NCBI RefSeq assembly: GCF_040096055.1
Contig: NZ_JBBMFK010000021.1
Span: 4,031 to 68,030 of the forward strand
From: Pseudoflavonifractor intestinihominis
GTDB taxonomy: Bacteria; Bacillota; Clostridia; Oscillospirales; Oscillospiraceae
Length of the DNA: 64,000 bases
Direction: 5' to 3'
Shown here: in pieces, positions 49,049 through 57,953 of the stretch
Numbering within the stretch: position 1 is the stretch's first letter
How the letters are laid out: each line of letters opens with the position of its first letter
The notes under the pieces: generated by a model
The model's input: only the letters and a program-made list of their open reading frames with translations
What the model was told of the DNA's origin: nothing
Databases searched by the model: none
Position numbers and translations under genes: made by a program

Positions 49049-50974
49049 TCAGTTCAGGGTCTCAAGCTCCTCCATCCAGAGGCGTGCAGAGGCATCGCTG
49101 GGCATCCGCCAGTCGCCGCGGGGGGACAGAGTCACCGAGCCCACCTTGGGGCCGTCGGGCAGGCAGGAGCGCTTGAACTGCTGGGCAAAGAACCGCCGGT
49201 AGAAGTTCTTCAGCCACTTGAGGATGACAGACCGGTCGTACCGGTCCCCGAGGGCCTGCTCCGCCAGGCGGAACACCTTCCGGGGCGGGAAGCCCCAGCG
49301 GATAATATAGTAGAGGAAGAAGTCGTGGAGCTCATAGGGACCCACCAGGTCCTCGGTGCGCTGGGCGATCTCGCCGCCCACAGCGGGGAGCAGCTCGGGG
49401 GACACGGGGGTGTCCAGAATGTCCTCCAGCACGTGGGACAGGCGGGGGTCCTCCGCCACCTTGTCCCCGGCCACAAAGGACACCAGATGGCGCACCAGGG
49501 TCTTGGGGATGGAGGCGTTGACGCCGTACATGGACATGTGGTCGCCGTTGTAGGTGGCCCAGCCCAGGGCCAGCTCGCTCAGGTCGCCGGTACCCACCAC
49601 CAGGCCGCCGCACTGGTTGGCGATGTCCATCAGCACCTGGGTCCGCTCTCTGGCCTGTCCGTTCTCAAAGGTCACGTCGTGGTTGTCCATGGACTGGCCG
49701 ATGTCCTTGAAGTGCTGCTTCACCGCCTCGCCGATGTCGATGCGCTTCAGGGTGGCCCCCAGCCGTCCGGCCAGCTCCACGGCGTTGTCCCGGGTACGGT
49801 CGGTGGTGCCGAAGCAGGGCATGGTCACCGCGATGATGTCCGACGCGGGCCGGTCCAGCAGCTTCATGGCCACGGCGGCGATCAGGATGGCCAGGGTGGA
49901 GTCCAGTCCGCCGGACAGGCCCACTACCGCGGCTGCGGCGTGGGTATGCTCCAGCCGGCGCTTCAGGCCCAGGGCGGCGATCTTCAGGATCTCGTCGCAC
50001 CGCTCGGCCCGGTCCGCGCTGTCCTCGGGCACAAAGGGGGTGGGGGAGAAGCGGCGGGTCAGGCGGGTCTCCTCCGTATCCATGTCAAAGTTGACCCGCC
50101 CGATCTCCAGGGCCTCCTTGGAAGCGGTATAGGTGTTCATGCGCCGCCGCTCGTATACCAGACGGTCCACGTCAATCTCGCTGACGGTCAGGCCGCAGGC
50201 AAAGCGCCGCTCAGCCAGCAGGGCGCCGTTTTCGGCAATGAGATTGTGGCCGGCAAAGACCATGTCGGTGGTGGACTCGCCCTCACCGGCGTCGGCGTAC
50301 ACATAGCCGCACACCAGCCGGGCGGACTGGCCGGTGACCAGGGCGCGGCGGTACTCCGCCTTGCCCACCACCTCGTCGGAGGCGGACAGGTTGAGCATCA
50401 CCGTGGCTCCGGCGGCGGAGAGCAGGCCGGAGGGGGGCTGGGTGCCCCACAGGTCCTCGCAGATCTCCACGCCGATGACCAGGTTGGGCATGGACTGGCA
50501 GCCGAAGAGCTGGCGGGCGCACAGGTCCACATCCTGGCCGCACAGCCTGATATATGCCTCTACGCCCTGACCGGAGGCAAACCATCTGCCCTCGTAGAAC
50601 TCGCCGTAATTGGGAAGGGCGGTCTTGGGAACCAGGCCCAAAATCTCTCCCTTGTGTATAACCGCCGCGCAGTTATACAGCTTGTTGTCCCATTTGTTCC
50701 GCACCGGCAGGCCCAGGGCGGTGACCATGTCCAGGTTCCGGGTGGCCTCCAGCACGGTGGCCAGGGCGTCCTCGGCCCCCTGGAGCAGGGTGTCGTGGAG
50801 GAACAGGTCCCCGCAGGTGTACCCGGTAAGGCACAGCTCGGGCAGCACCAGCACCTTGACGCCCTGCTTGGCCGCCTCCCGCATCAGGGTGAAGCAGGCC
50901 TCCGCATTGTGGCGGCAGTCGGCCACTTTGATCTGGGGCGTGCCCGCTGCGACTTTGATAAATCCGTCCCGCAT
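49049..50974 (-). CDS. nadE: Glutamine-dependent NAD+ synthase
   Basis: 641 residues from an ATG behind GAAGGAGG. N-terminal nitrilase-type glutaminase (about 1-280): catalytic Glu in VLPELCLTGY, Lys in VPKTALPNYGEFYE, Cys in GVEICEDLW. C-terminal ATP pyrophosphatase domain (about 310-641): the P-loop is GLSGGLDSTLAI, followed by GTGDLSELALGW. It amidates nicotinate adenine dinucleotide using glutamine nitrogen. The two-domain form matches the actinobacterial/clostridial type. Monocistronic with a clear promoter. Confidence 0.97.
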   Translation of the reverse strand: MRDGFIKVAAGTPQIKVADCRHNAEACFTLMREAAKQGVKVLVLPELCLTGYTCGDLFLHDTLLQGAEDALATVLEATRNLDMVTALGLPVRNKWDNKLYNCAAVIHKGEILGLVPKTALPNYGEFYEGRWFASGQGVEAYIRLCGQDVDLCARQLFGCQSMPNLVIGVEICEDLWGTQPPSGLLSAAGATVMLNLSASDEVVGKAEYRRALVTGQSARLVCGYVYADAGEGESTTDMVFAGHNLIAENGALLAERRFACGLTVSEIDVDRLVYERRRMNTYTASKEALEIGRVNFDMDTEETRLTRRFSPTPFVPEDSADRAERCDEILKIAALGLKRRLEHTHAAAAVVGLSGGLDSTLAILIAAVAMKLLDRPASDIIAVTMPCFGTTDRTRDNAVELAGRLGATLKRIDIGEAVKQHFKDIGQSMDNHDVTFENGQARERTQVLMDIANQCGGLVVGTGDLSELALGWATYNGDHMSMYGVNASIPKTLVRHLVSFVAGDKVAEDPRLSHVLEDILDTPVSPELLPAVGGEIAQRTEDLVGPYELHDFFLYYIIRWGFPPRKVFRLAEQALGDRYDRSVILKWLKNFYRRFFAQQFKRSCLPDGPKVGSVTLSPRGDWRMPSDASARLWMEELETLN

Positions 50975-51021
50975 GTAAACAACCTCCTTCGAGGAATGAT
51001 ATCCAGTGATTTTAACACTAT

Positions 51022-51050
51022 ATTCTACCCCAACTGCTCTGAGATTGCAA
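51022..51050 (-). promoter_or_regulatory. nadE promoter
   Basis: Minus strand TTGCAA (51050-51045), 17-base spacer, TAGAAT (51027-51022). Confidence 0.82.
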
Positions 51051-51110
51051 CCGCTGAACCAATATGTCAGGCGTGAGTGCAGTAGCACGGGAAAATAGAG
51101 CCATCCTTAA

Positions 51111-51139
51111 TTGACAAAATAGGAGCGGAAGTGTATGAT
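51111..51139 (+). promoter_or_regulatory. Promoter of the 91-residue orphan gene
   Basis: TTGACA (51111-51116), 17-base spacer, TATGAT (51134-51139). Confidence 0.88.
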
Positions 51140-51179
51140 GCTTTTTAAATATATGAAATGTTGAAAAAGGAGGAGAAAA

Positions 51180-51455
51180 ATGGATTTAGGTGAAGCGCTG
51201 GTTGAAATTTTTTGTGATATTAGGGAAGAATTGCAGAAGATCAATGAGAATTTGAGCGAGGTCAATCATAAATTAGATGCCATCCAAGGGATAGGGATGT
51301 ATGACAGTATTGCGGATATATGTGATAAATTAGAAGCAGTAAATGATAAAGTAGAATCTATCAAGGGTACTGGTATGTATGACAGCATTGCAGATGTTTG
51401 CGACAAACTGGATGGAATTGACAGTAAAATGTTCGATATTTCCTTGAATATGTGA
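51180..51455 (+). CDS. AT-rich orphan coiled-coil protein with internal duplication
   Basis: 91 residues behind AAGGAGGAG. Not recognised. It is acidic and helical, with heptad-like Leu/Ile spacing (EELQKINENLSEVNHKLDAI). The segment GMYDSIADICDKL recurs 27 residues on as GMYDSIADVCDKL, each followed by a D/N-rich stretch, so the protein arose by internal duplication. The gene is distinctly AT-rich compared with both neighbours, has a consensus promoter and a long terminator, and stands alone: a probable recent acquisition. Confidence 0.65.
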   Translation: MDLGEALVEIFCDIREELQKINENLSEVNHKLDAIQGIGMYDSIADICDKLEAVNDKVESIKGTGMYDSIADVCDKLDGIDSKMFDISLNM

Positions 51456-51484
51456 TTTCAATCAACTTTTTGATAAAAATAGGG

Positions 51485-51546
51485 ACAACACACACCCAAA
51501 AAGCCCCCGGCCTTCCGGCCGGGGGCTTTTTGGGTGTGTGTGTTGT
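51485..51546. terminator. Very long bidirectional terminator
   Basis: A 28-base stem built around AAAAAGCCCCCGGCC and GGCCGGGGGCTTTTT (51498-51531, loop TTCC) extends through CCCACACACAACA-type flanks (ACAACACACACCC with GGGTGTGTGTGTTGT, one TG bulge). T5 on both strands. Confidence 0.9.
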
Positions 51547-51729
51547 TCTGCAAAGGTGTTGGAGAGGGATTGGTTGTGTTGGGAGGATTTTAAGTTCTTC
51601 TTCCTGAATCCGATATCATCATAACCAATAATTAAGGCTAAATCATGAAGGCATTGTGAATAATTTATGAACTGCTGGGGAAGGATAAAGCGCTGCCTAA
51701 AATATCCCAATTTTTTGCACGAATGGGGA
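51547..51729. other. Gene-free AT-rich stretch before the P-ATPase promoter
   Basis: No gene seen. A minus frame of 82 codons spans this region and the terminator; it has no ribosome-binding site and was rejected. Confidence 0.5.
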
Positions 51730-51758
51730 TTGACACCCCTATAGAGGGATAGTATAAT
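51730..51758 (+). promoter_or_regulatory. Consensus promoter of the P-ATPase with palindromic spacer
   Basis: TTGACA (51730-51735), 17-base spacer, TATAAT (51753-51758), a perfect consensus. The spacer contains CCCCTATAGAGGG; its reverse complement, CCCTCTATAGGGG, matches the spacer of the telA-operon promoter (CCCTCTGATAGGGG) apart from one inserted base. Confidence 0.92.
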
Positions 51759-51815
51759 TCACCCTAGGAAATTTGATTTACCTCATGAAAACATAAAATG
51801 TGAAGGTGGACAGAC

Positions 51816-54449
51816 ATGGATACAGAGAAACAGCGCTGGCATACGCTGGAGACGGAGCAAGTCCTCTCGTCTGTAAAGAGCGACCGGCAGCAGGGCCTGT
51901 CCGGGGCGGAGGCGGAGAGCCGCCTGGAGCAGTATGGCCCCAACGCCCTGAGCGAGGGAAAGAAGAAGTCGGTGCTCCAGGTGTTCCTGGAGCAGTTCAA
52001 GGACCTGATGGTGATGATCCTCATCGTCGCGGCCCTCATCTCCCTGGCCACCGGCGAGGCGGAGAGCACCATCGTGATTTTCGCGGTGCTCATTCTCAAC
52101 GCCGTGCTGGGCACGGTGCAGCACTTCAAGGCGGAAAAGTCCCTGGAGAGCCTAAAGGCCATGTCCGCGCCCAGCGCCAAGGTGATACGGGACGGGGTGC
52201 GCACCACGGTGCCGTCGCCCCAGGTGGTCCCCGGCGACATCGTGGAGCTGGAGGCCGGCGACATGGTGGTGGCCGACGGCCGCATCCTGGAGAATTACTC
52301 CCTCAAGGTCAACGAGAGCTCCCTTACCGGTGAGAGCGAGGCGGTGGAGAAGACCGCCGACGTGATCCCCAAGGGTGACGTGGCCCTGGGCGACCGGAAG
52401 AACATGGTGTTCTCCGGCTCCCTGGTGACCTACGGCCGGGCGGTCTTTGTGGTCACCGGCACAGGCATGGACACCGAGCTGGGCAAGGTGGCCGCCCTGA
52501 TGAACCAGACCCAGCAGCGCAAGACCCCCCTCCAGCAGAGCCTGGACAACTTCTCCAAAAAACTGGCCATCATCATCATGGCCATCTGCGCCCTGGTGTT
52601 TGTCCTGGCCCTGTACCGCCAGAAGCCCATTCTGGACGCCCTGATGTTCGCCGTGGCCCTGGCGGTGGCCGCCATCCCCGAGGCCCTGTCCTCCATCGTC
52701 ACCATCGTCCAGGCCATGGGCACCCAGAAGATGGCCCGGCAGAACGCCATCATGAAGGATCTGAAGGCGGTGGAGACCCTGGGCGCCGTGTCCGTTATCT
52801 GCTCGGACAAGACGGGCACCCTGACCCAGAACAAGATGACCCCCCAGAAGATTTACGCCGACGGCATGCTGCTGGACGGGGACCAGCTGGACCTGGCCAA
52901 CGACGTGCAGCGGCTGCTGCTGAAGGAGGCCCTTCTGGCCAGCGACGCCACCACAGACAAGGAGACCGGCGCCGAGATCGGCGACCCCACCGAGGTGGCC
53001 CTGGTCATGCTGGGTAACCGCATCGGCGTGGACGAGGTGGCCTACCGCCGCCAGCACCCCCGTCTGGGCGAGCTGGCCTTTGACTCAGACCGGAAGCTGA
53101 TGTCCACCTTCCACAGTGTGGAGGGTGTGCCCACTCTGTACACAAAGGGCGCCATCGACGTGCTGCTGGAGCGCTCGGCCTGGCTGCTCACCAGCCAGGG
53201 CAAGGTGGAGATGACCCAGGAGCGCCGGGCGGAGATCGCCCGGGTGAATACGGAGCTGTCCCGGCAGGGCCTGCGGGTGCTGTCCTTCGCCTGCAAGGAG
53301 CTGGAGGCGGTCCGCCCCCTGACCCTGGAGGACGAGCGGGACTTCACCTTTGTGGGCCTGATCTCCATGATCGACCCGCCCCGTCCCGAGGCCATCCAGG
53401 CCGTGGCCGACGCCAAGCGGGGCGGCATCCGCACCATTATGATCACCGGCGACCACAAGATCACCGCCTCTGCCATCGCACGCCAGCTGGGCATCTTCCG
53501 GGATGGAGACGAGGCCCTGTCCGGCGTGGAGCTGGACGCCATGAGCGACGATGAGCTGGACCAGCGGCTGGAGAAGATCTCGGTCTATGCCCGCGTGTCC
53601 CCTGAGAACAAGATCCGCATCGTGGGGGCCTGGCAGAGAAAGGGCCGCATCGTGTCCATGACCGGCGACGGCGTCAACGACGCCCCCGCCCTCAAGGCCG
53701 CCGACATCGGTGTGGCCATGGGCATCACCGGCACCGAGGTCAGCAAGGACGCCGCGTCCATGATCCTCTCCGACGACAACTTTGCCACCATCGTCAAGGC
53801 GGTGGTCAACGGCCGCGGCGTGTACACCAACATCAAGAACGCCATCAATTTCCTGCTGTCGGGCAACATGGCGGGCATCTTCTGCGTGCTCATCACCTCC
53901 CTGGCCAACCTGCCCATGCCCTTCGCGGCGGTGCACCTGCTGTTCATTAACCTGCTCACCGACTCCCTCCCCGCCATCGCCATTGGCGTGGAGCCGGCGG
54001 GGAAGGGCCTGCTGGACCAGAAGCCCAGAGACCCCAAGGAGCCCATCCTCACCCGCTCCCTGCTCACCCGCATCATGGTCTACGGCGCCCTGATCGCCGC
54101 CGCCACCATGGGGGCCTTCTTCCTGGGCCTGAACAACGGCGGAGACGCCCTGGCCATGACCATGGCCTTCTCCACCCTCACCCTGGCCCGGCTGTTCCAC
54201 GGCTTCAACTGCCGGGGCGAGTCCTCCCTGTTCCGCCTGGGCCTGACCACCAACAAGGCCAGCCTGGGCGCCTTTGCCGCCGGCGTGGTGCTCCTGGCCG
54301 CGGTGCTCTTCATCCCCGGCCTGACCACCCTGTTCCAGGTGGCGCCCCTCACCCTGCCGCTGGCGGGGGCCATTGTGGGCCTGGCCCTGGTGCCCACCCT
54401 GATCATCCAGGCGTGGAAGCTGATTCGGGACCTGAAGAAGGGCCGCTGA
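51816..54449 (+). CDS. Calcium-type cation P-ATPase (P2)
   Basis: 877 residues, full length for bacterial P2-type Ca2+-ATPases. N-terminal cation ATPase domain (LSGAEAESRLEQYGPN), actuator with LTGESEAVEK, phosphorylation site CSDKTGTLTQNKM (Asp about 331), nucleotide domain with FDSDRKLMST and YTKGAIDVLL, hinge MTGDGVNDAPALKAADIGVAMG, and about ten membrane helices. In helix 4 the ion-binding motif is IPEAL, the form found in Ca2+ pumps (IPEGL in SERCA); helix 6 has LLFINLLTDSLPAIAIG. Exports Ca2+ from the cytoplasm, by family. The start follows GAAGGTGG. Confidence 0.93.
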   Translation: MDTEKQRWHTLETEQVLSSVKSDRQQGLSGAEAESRLEQYGPNALSEGKKKSVLQVFLEQFKDLMVMILIVAALISLATGEAESTIVIFAVLILNAVLGTVQHFKAEKSLESLKAMSAPSAKVIRDGVRTTVPSPQVVPGDIVELEAGDMVVADGRILENYSLKVNESSLTGESEAVEKTADVIPKGDVALGDRKNMVFSGSLVTYGRAVFVVTGTGMDTELGKVAALMNQTQQRKTPLQQSLDNFSKKLAIIIMAICALVFVLALYRQKPILDALMFAVALAVAAIPEALSSIVTIVQAMGTQKMARQNAIMKDLKAVETLGAVSVICSDKTGTLTQNKMTPQKIYADGMLLDGDQLDLANDVQRLLLKEALLASDATTDKETGAEIGDPTEVALVMLGNRIGVDEVAYRRQHPRLGELAFDSDRKLMSTFHSVEGVPTLYTKGAIDVLLERSAWLLTSQGKVEMTQERRAEIARVNTELSRQGLRVLSFACKELEAVRPLTLEDERDFTFVGLISMIDPPRPEAIQAVADAKRGGIRTIMITGDHKITASAIARQLGIFRDGDEALSGVELDAMSDDELDQRLEKISVYARVSPENKIRIVGAWQRKGRIVSMTGDGVNDAPALKAADIGVAMGITGTEVSKDAASMILSDDNFATIVKAVVNGRGVYTNIKNAINFLLSGNMAGIFCVLITSLANLPMPFAAVHLLFINLLTDSLPAIAIGVEPAGKGLLDQKPRDPKEPILTRSLLTRIMVYGALIAAATMGAFFLGLNNGGDALAMTMAFSTLTLARLFHGFNCRGESSLFRLGLTTNKASLGAFAAGVVLLAAVLFIPGLTTLFQVAPLTLPLAGAIVGLALVPTLIIQAWKLIRDLKKGR

Positions 54450-54475
54450 GCCGGAAAAATCATCCCATAAACCAA

Positions 54476-54514
54476 CCGGGGTCCGGTCCGCACACAGTGC
54501 GGACCGGACCCCGG
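54476..54514. terminator. Terminator after the P-ATPase
   Basis: CCGGGGTCCGGTCCGCAC and its complement form a perfect 18-base stem with loop ACA; the T tract is short (TCTGTT). It also closes the converging 131-residue gene. Confidence 0.8.
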
Positions 54515-54518
54515 TCTG

Positions 54519-54914
54519 TTATTCCCGCATATCGCACCGGGCGTGGAAGTCCAGATACTGGGACTCGGTCTGGACCACCAGGCGGCGGGAGCCGTCTTCG
54601 CTCAGGTCCAGCTCGGCGGGGAGGATGAAATGGACCCCCTCCGCCTGGACGTCCATGGGCCGGGTGCTGTGGTGGGCGGGGAGGAGCAGGGTGCGCATCC
54701 CCCGGGGAAAGGCACGGCCCTCCTTGTCCAGCTCCAGCAGCGTGATGGCCACAGCGGTGCGGGTGTCGGGCGGGACGGCGGGCAGGGTGAAGGCAAACTC
54801 CACCACGCAGCCGCCGGCGGCCGGGGGGATGCTCCCCAGGTAGTGCACCAGCAGCCCGTCCTGGGCGTGTGCCTCCACGGTCTGCCTGTTGGCGTGCGCT
54901 TGGGCGTGTTCCAT
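54519..54914 (-). CDS. Hypothetical protein, beta-rich
   Basis: 131 residues, not recognised; the ATG at 54914 is preceded by AGAGGCGG. No signal peptide or membrane helix. The middle alternates hydrophobic strands (GGCVVEFAFTLPAV, TAVAITLLELD, GMRTLLLPAHH, GVHFILPAELDL, RRLVVQTESQYLDF), as in a small beta-sandwich. It lies downstream of proA with a terminator between, so it is probably separate. Confidence 0.6.
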   Translation of the reverse strand: MEHAQAHANRQTVEAHAQDGLLVHYLGSIPPAAGGCVVEFAFTLPAVPPDTRTAVAITLLELDKEGRAFPRGMRTLLLPAHHSTRPMDVQAEGVHFILPAELDLSEDGSRRLVVQTESQYLDFHARCDMRE

Positions 54915-54996
54915 AACAGTACCGCCTCTCGGCAAAATTCATACGCCCTGTGAGAGCGTATGTACCTATGAATCGGGCGGCGAGGCGGCAGCAGAG

Positions 54997-55039
54997 AAAA
55001 AAGCTGGAAGAGACGGGAGAGGACCGTCCCTTCCAGCTT
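54997..55039 (-). terminator. proBA terminator
   Basis: AAGCTGGAAGAGACGG pairs with CCGTCCCTTCCAGCTT (one mismatch) at 55001-55039; on the minus strand it is followed by TTTTTT. Confidence 0.82.
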
Positions 55040-55043
55040 ATGC

Positions 55044-56288
55044 TCACCGCACCTGTCCGGTGCCGTAGATGACGTACTTGGAGCTGGTCAGCTCCTCCAG
55101 GCCCATGGGGCCCCGGGCGTGCATCTTCTGGGTGGAGATGCCGATCTCCGCCCCCAGGCCGAACTCAAAGCCGTCGGTGAAGCGGGTGGAGGCGTTGACA
55201 TATACCGCCGCCGCGTCCACCTCGTCCAGGAAGCGCTGGGCGGCAAAGTAGTCGGAGGTGACGATGGCCTCTGAGTGGCCGGTGCCGTGGGCGGCGATAA
55301 AGTCCGTGGCCTCGTCCTGGTCCTCCACCACCTTGACGGCCAGGATGTAGTCGCCGTACTCGGTGTCCCAGTCCTCCGGCGTGGCGGGCACCGCGCCGGG
55401 CAGGATGGCGCAGGTCTCGGGACAGCCGCGGAACTCCACGTGCTTGTCGGCCAGGCGGACCTGGGCCATGGGCAGGAACTGAGCCGCCACCGCCCGGTCC
55501 ACCAGCAGGCACTCGGCGGCGTTGCACACCGAGGGGCGGGAGCACTTGGCGTTGTAGAGGATGTCGGCCGCCATCTGCAGGTCGGCCTTCTCGTGGACAT
55601 AGATGTGGCACACGCCCACGCCGGTCTGGATGACGGGCACCCGGGCATTCTCCACCACCGAGCGGATGAGGCCCGCGCCGCCTCGGGGGATGAGCACGTC
55701 CAGATATTCGGTCAGGCCCATCAGCTCGGCGGCGCTCTCCCGGCTGGTGCTGGCCACCAGGGATACGCAGTCCATGGGCAGGCCGGACCGCTCCAGAGCG
55801 TCCCGCATGATGGACGTCAGGGCCATGTTGGAGTGGAGGGCCTCCTTGCCGCCGCGGAGGATGACCGCGTTGCCCGACTTGAGACACAGGGCGGCGGCGT
55901 CCACCGTCACGTTGGGCCGGGCCTCATAGATGATGCCGATGACCCCCAGAGGGACCCGGCGGCGACCGATGATGAGCCCGTTGGGCCGCTTCTCCATCTT
56001 TGTGACCTGGCCGATGGGGTCGGGCAGCGCGGCCACCTGCCGCACCCCCTCCACAATGCCGGCGATCCGCTTCTCATCCAGGGCCAGCCGGTCCTGGAGA
56101 GACTGGCGCATGCCGCTCTCCCGGGCGGCGTCCAGATCCCGGGCGTTGGCGGAGAGAATCTCCTCCTGCCGGTCCAGCAGCGCCTGGGCGATGGCCTCCA
56201 GCGCTTTGTTCTTCTGGGCGGTACCCGCCACGGACAGTACCCGGGCGGCGACTTTGGCGGCCAGCCCCTGGCCTTCCAGAATTGTCAT
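55044..56288 (-). CDS. proA: Gamma-glutamyl phosphate reductase
   Basis: 414 residues, usual length. Reduces glutamyl 5-phosphate to the semialdehyde with NADPH in proline synthesis. Aldehyde-dehydrogenase-like fold: GVIGIIYEARPNVTVDAAALCLKSGNA region (PNVTVDAA), RGGKEALHSN, PRGGAGLI, and the catalytic cysteine in CSRPSVCNAAECLL. VNASTRFTDG and LGAEIGISTQKMHARGPMG close the domain. It follows proB by 63 bases. Confidence 0.97.
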   Translation of the reverse strand: MTILEGQGLAAKVAARVLSVAGTAQKNKALEAIAQALLDRQEEILSANARDLDAARESGMRQSLQDRLALDEKRIAGIVEGVRQVAALPDPIGQVTKMEKRPNGLIIGRRRVPLGVIGIIYEARPNVTVDAAALCLKSGNAVILRGGKEALHSNMALTSIMRDALERSGLPMDCVSLVASTSRESAAELMGLTEYLDVLIPRGGAGLIRSVVENARVPVIQTGVGVCHIYVHEKADLQMAADILYNAKCSRPSVCNAAECLLVDRAVAAQFLPMAQVRLADKHVEFRGCPETCAILPGAVPATPEDWDTEYGDYILAVKVVEDQDEATDFIAAHGTGHSEAIVTSDYFAAQRFLDEVDAAAVYVNASTRFTDGFEFGLGAEIGISTQKMHARGPMGLEELTSSKYVIYGTGQVR

Positions 56289-56351
56289 ATCGATCCCCCA
56301 TTTCTCCGCTGACGCGGTGAGATTTTTATATAAAATATATGTATGCAGCGA

Positions 56352-57173
56352 TTACAGCGCCTGCTTGCCTGAGGAGAACCGGGTGCCGATGTCCTCCCCG
56401 GCCACGATGCCGTACAGGTCCTCCACCTGCGCACCGTTGGTGATGACCATGTCCACCCCGGCGGACATGGCAATCTCGGCGGCGTTGAGCTTGGTCTGCA
56501 TGCCGCCGGTGCCCCGCCAGGTGCCCGCGCCCCCCGCCATGGCCCGCAGCTCAGGGGTCACCGCGTCCACATGGTGGATGAGTTTGGCGTCCGGGTTGCT
56601 GTGGGGGTCGGCGTCGTAGAGACCGTCGATGTCGCTCAGGAGCACCAGCAGGTCGGCCTTTACCAGCCGGGCCACAATGGCGGACAGGGTGTCGTTGTCG
56701 CCCAGCACCTTGCACTTGCCCGTCTCGATCTCGGCAGAGGACACCGAGTCGTTCTCGTTGACCACCGGGATGACCCCCAGCTCCAGAAGGGATTCAAAGG
56801 TGTTGCGCAGGTGTTCCGCCCGGACGGGGGCGTCCACATCCTCGCCGGTGAGCAGGATCTGGGCCACCATCCGGTTGTACTCCCCGAAGAGCTTGTCATA
56901 GAGGTGCATGATGGCGCACTGGCCCACAGCGGCGGCGGCCTGCTTCATCCGCAGCTCGCGGGGCCGCTCCTTCAGCCCCAGCTTGGTGGTGCCCACGCCG
57001 ATGGCGCCCGAGGACACCAGCACGATCTCGTGGCCCATGCCCTCTAGGTCGGACAGCGTGCGGGCCAGACGCTCCATATTGTGCAGATTCAGCCGTCCGG
57101 TGTCGTGGGTGAGGGAGGAAGTGCCCACTTTCACCACAATTCGGAGGCGTTGTGTCTGTGTTTCCACGTTCAT
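56352..57173 (-). CDS. proB: Glutamate 5-kinase, short form without PUA domain
   Basis: 273 residues if the ATG at 57173 is used; a GTG at 57167 is more likely the real start, because AAGGAGA ends immediately before the ATG and is 7 bases from the GTG. Phosphorylates glutamate for proline synthesis. Amino-acid-kinase fold: VVKVGTSSLTH, LVSSGAIGVG, PVVNENDSVS (the feedback/glutamate site), GDNDTLSA, LLSDIDGLYDADP and GTGGMQTKLNAA. E. coli ProB (367) has a C-terminal PUA domain that is absent here, as in many Firmicutes. Confidence 0.96.
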   Translation of the reverse strand: MNVETQTQRLRIVVKVGTSSLTHDTGRLNLHNMERLARTLSDLEGMGHEIVLVSSGAIGVGTTKLGLKERPRELRMKQAAAAVGQCAIMHLYDKLFGEYNRMVAQILLTGEDVDAPVRAEHLRNTFESLLELGVIPVVNENDSVSSAEIETGKCKVLGDNDTLSAIVARLVKADLLVLLSDIDGLYDADPHSNPDAKLIHHVDAVTPELRAMAGGAGTWRGTGGMQTKLNAAEIAMSAGVDMVITNGAQVEDLYGIVAGEDIGTRFSSGKQAL

Positions 57174-57288
57174 TCTCCTTAATCAATCATTTTCCCCGCG
57201 GAAAAGCGCGGAATTTAGCTGATACTTAATGCGGAGCTGGATCGCTTTACCTGACAGCAAAGCGCGGCGCAGCCCTGTTACTGCCGAT

Positions 57289-57317
57289 ATTGTAGCACAA
57301 CTTTTCGCAACTATAAA
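57289..57317 (-). promoter_or_regulatory. proBA promoter
   Basis: Minus strand TTTATA (57317-57312), 17-base spacer, TACAAT (57294-57289). The leader of about 110 bases has small hairpins but no T-box motif. Confidence 0.65.
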
Positions 57318-57399
57318 GCATAAAACGCTCCGATGACGAAACAATCAGGAATTGTTCAATAAAAAATGAATTTTTATGGGATTATCGACGTATTTGCTG

Positions 57400-57428
57400 T
57401 TGAAATTCTGCGAGATTCGATGTACAAT
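57400..57428 (+). promoter_or_regulatory. Promoter of the trmL-pgk region
   Basis: TTGAAA (57400-57405), 17-base spacer, TACAAT (57423-57428). Confidence 0.85.
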
Positions 57429-57461
57429 AACACCGCTGTAAATGGGAGGTGGGCCGGATTT

Positions 57462-57953
57462 ATGCTGAATCTAGTTCTGGTTGAACCGGAAATTCCGCAA
57501 AATACCGGCAACATCGCCCGCACCTGCGCGGCCACGCGCAGCCGCCTCCACCTGATCAAGCCCCTGGGGTTTGATATCTCGGACCGGGCGGTGAAGCGGG
57601 CCGGGCTGGATTACTGGCATATGGTGGACCTGACGGTCTATGAGAACCTGGAGGATTTCTTCGCCCGTACCGGCGCGGAGGACCTCTGGCTCATGACCAC
57701 CAAGGCTCCCCGCCCTTACACAGAGGCGGAATTCCGGGACGGGTGCTGGCTGTTCTTCGGCAAGGAGACGGCCGGTCTGCCCCAGGCGTTCCGTGAGGCC
57801 CACCGGGACCGGTGCATCCGCATCCCAATGCGCCCCGACGCGCGCAGCCTGAATCTGGCAAATTCCGTCGCCATAGTGACCTACGAAGCATTGCGCCAGT
57901 TAGAGTTCCCCGGATTGTCCGGGGAAGGAGAGATGAAAGGAGCTTTCGTATGA
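57462..57953 (+). CDS. trmL: tRNA (cytidine/uridine-34-2'-O)-methyltransferase
   Basis: 163 residues from an ATG behind GGGAGGTGG; the frame continues upstream but lies over the promoter. A minimal SPOUT enzyme: LVLVEPEIPQNTGNIARTCAAT at the start (EPEIPQNTGNIAR), LIKPLGFDISDRAVKRAGLDYW, and the knot elements LFFGKETAGLP, IPMRPDARSLNLANSVAIV. These are TrmL hallmarks; it methylates the wobble ribose of certain tRNAs with SAM. Its stop overlaps the pgk ATG (ATGA), which couples it to glycolytic genes. Confidence 0.94.
   Translation: MLNLVLVEPEIPQNTGNIARTCAATRSRLHLIKPLGFDISDRAVKRAGLDYWHMVDLTVYENLEDFFARTGAEDLWLMTTKAPRPYTEAEFRDGCWLFFGKETAGLPQAFREAHRDRCIRIPMRPDARSLNLANSVAIVTYEALRQLEFPGLSGEGEMKGAFV

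Noticed and set aside
51462..51710. 82-codon minus-strand frame after the orphan gene
   Set aside because: Runs through the long bidirectional terminator and has no ribosome-binding site.
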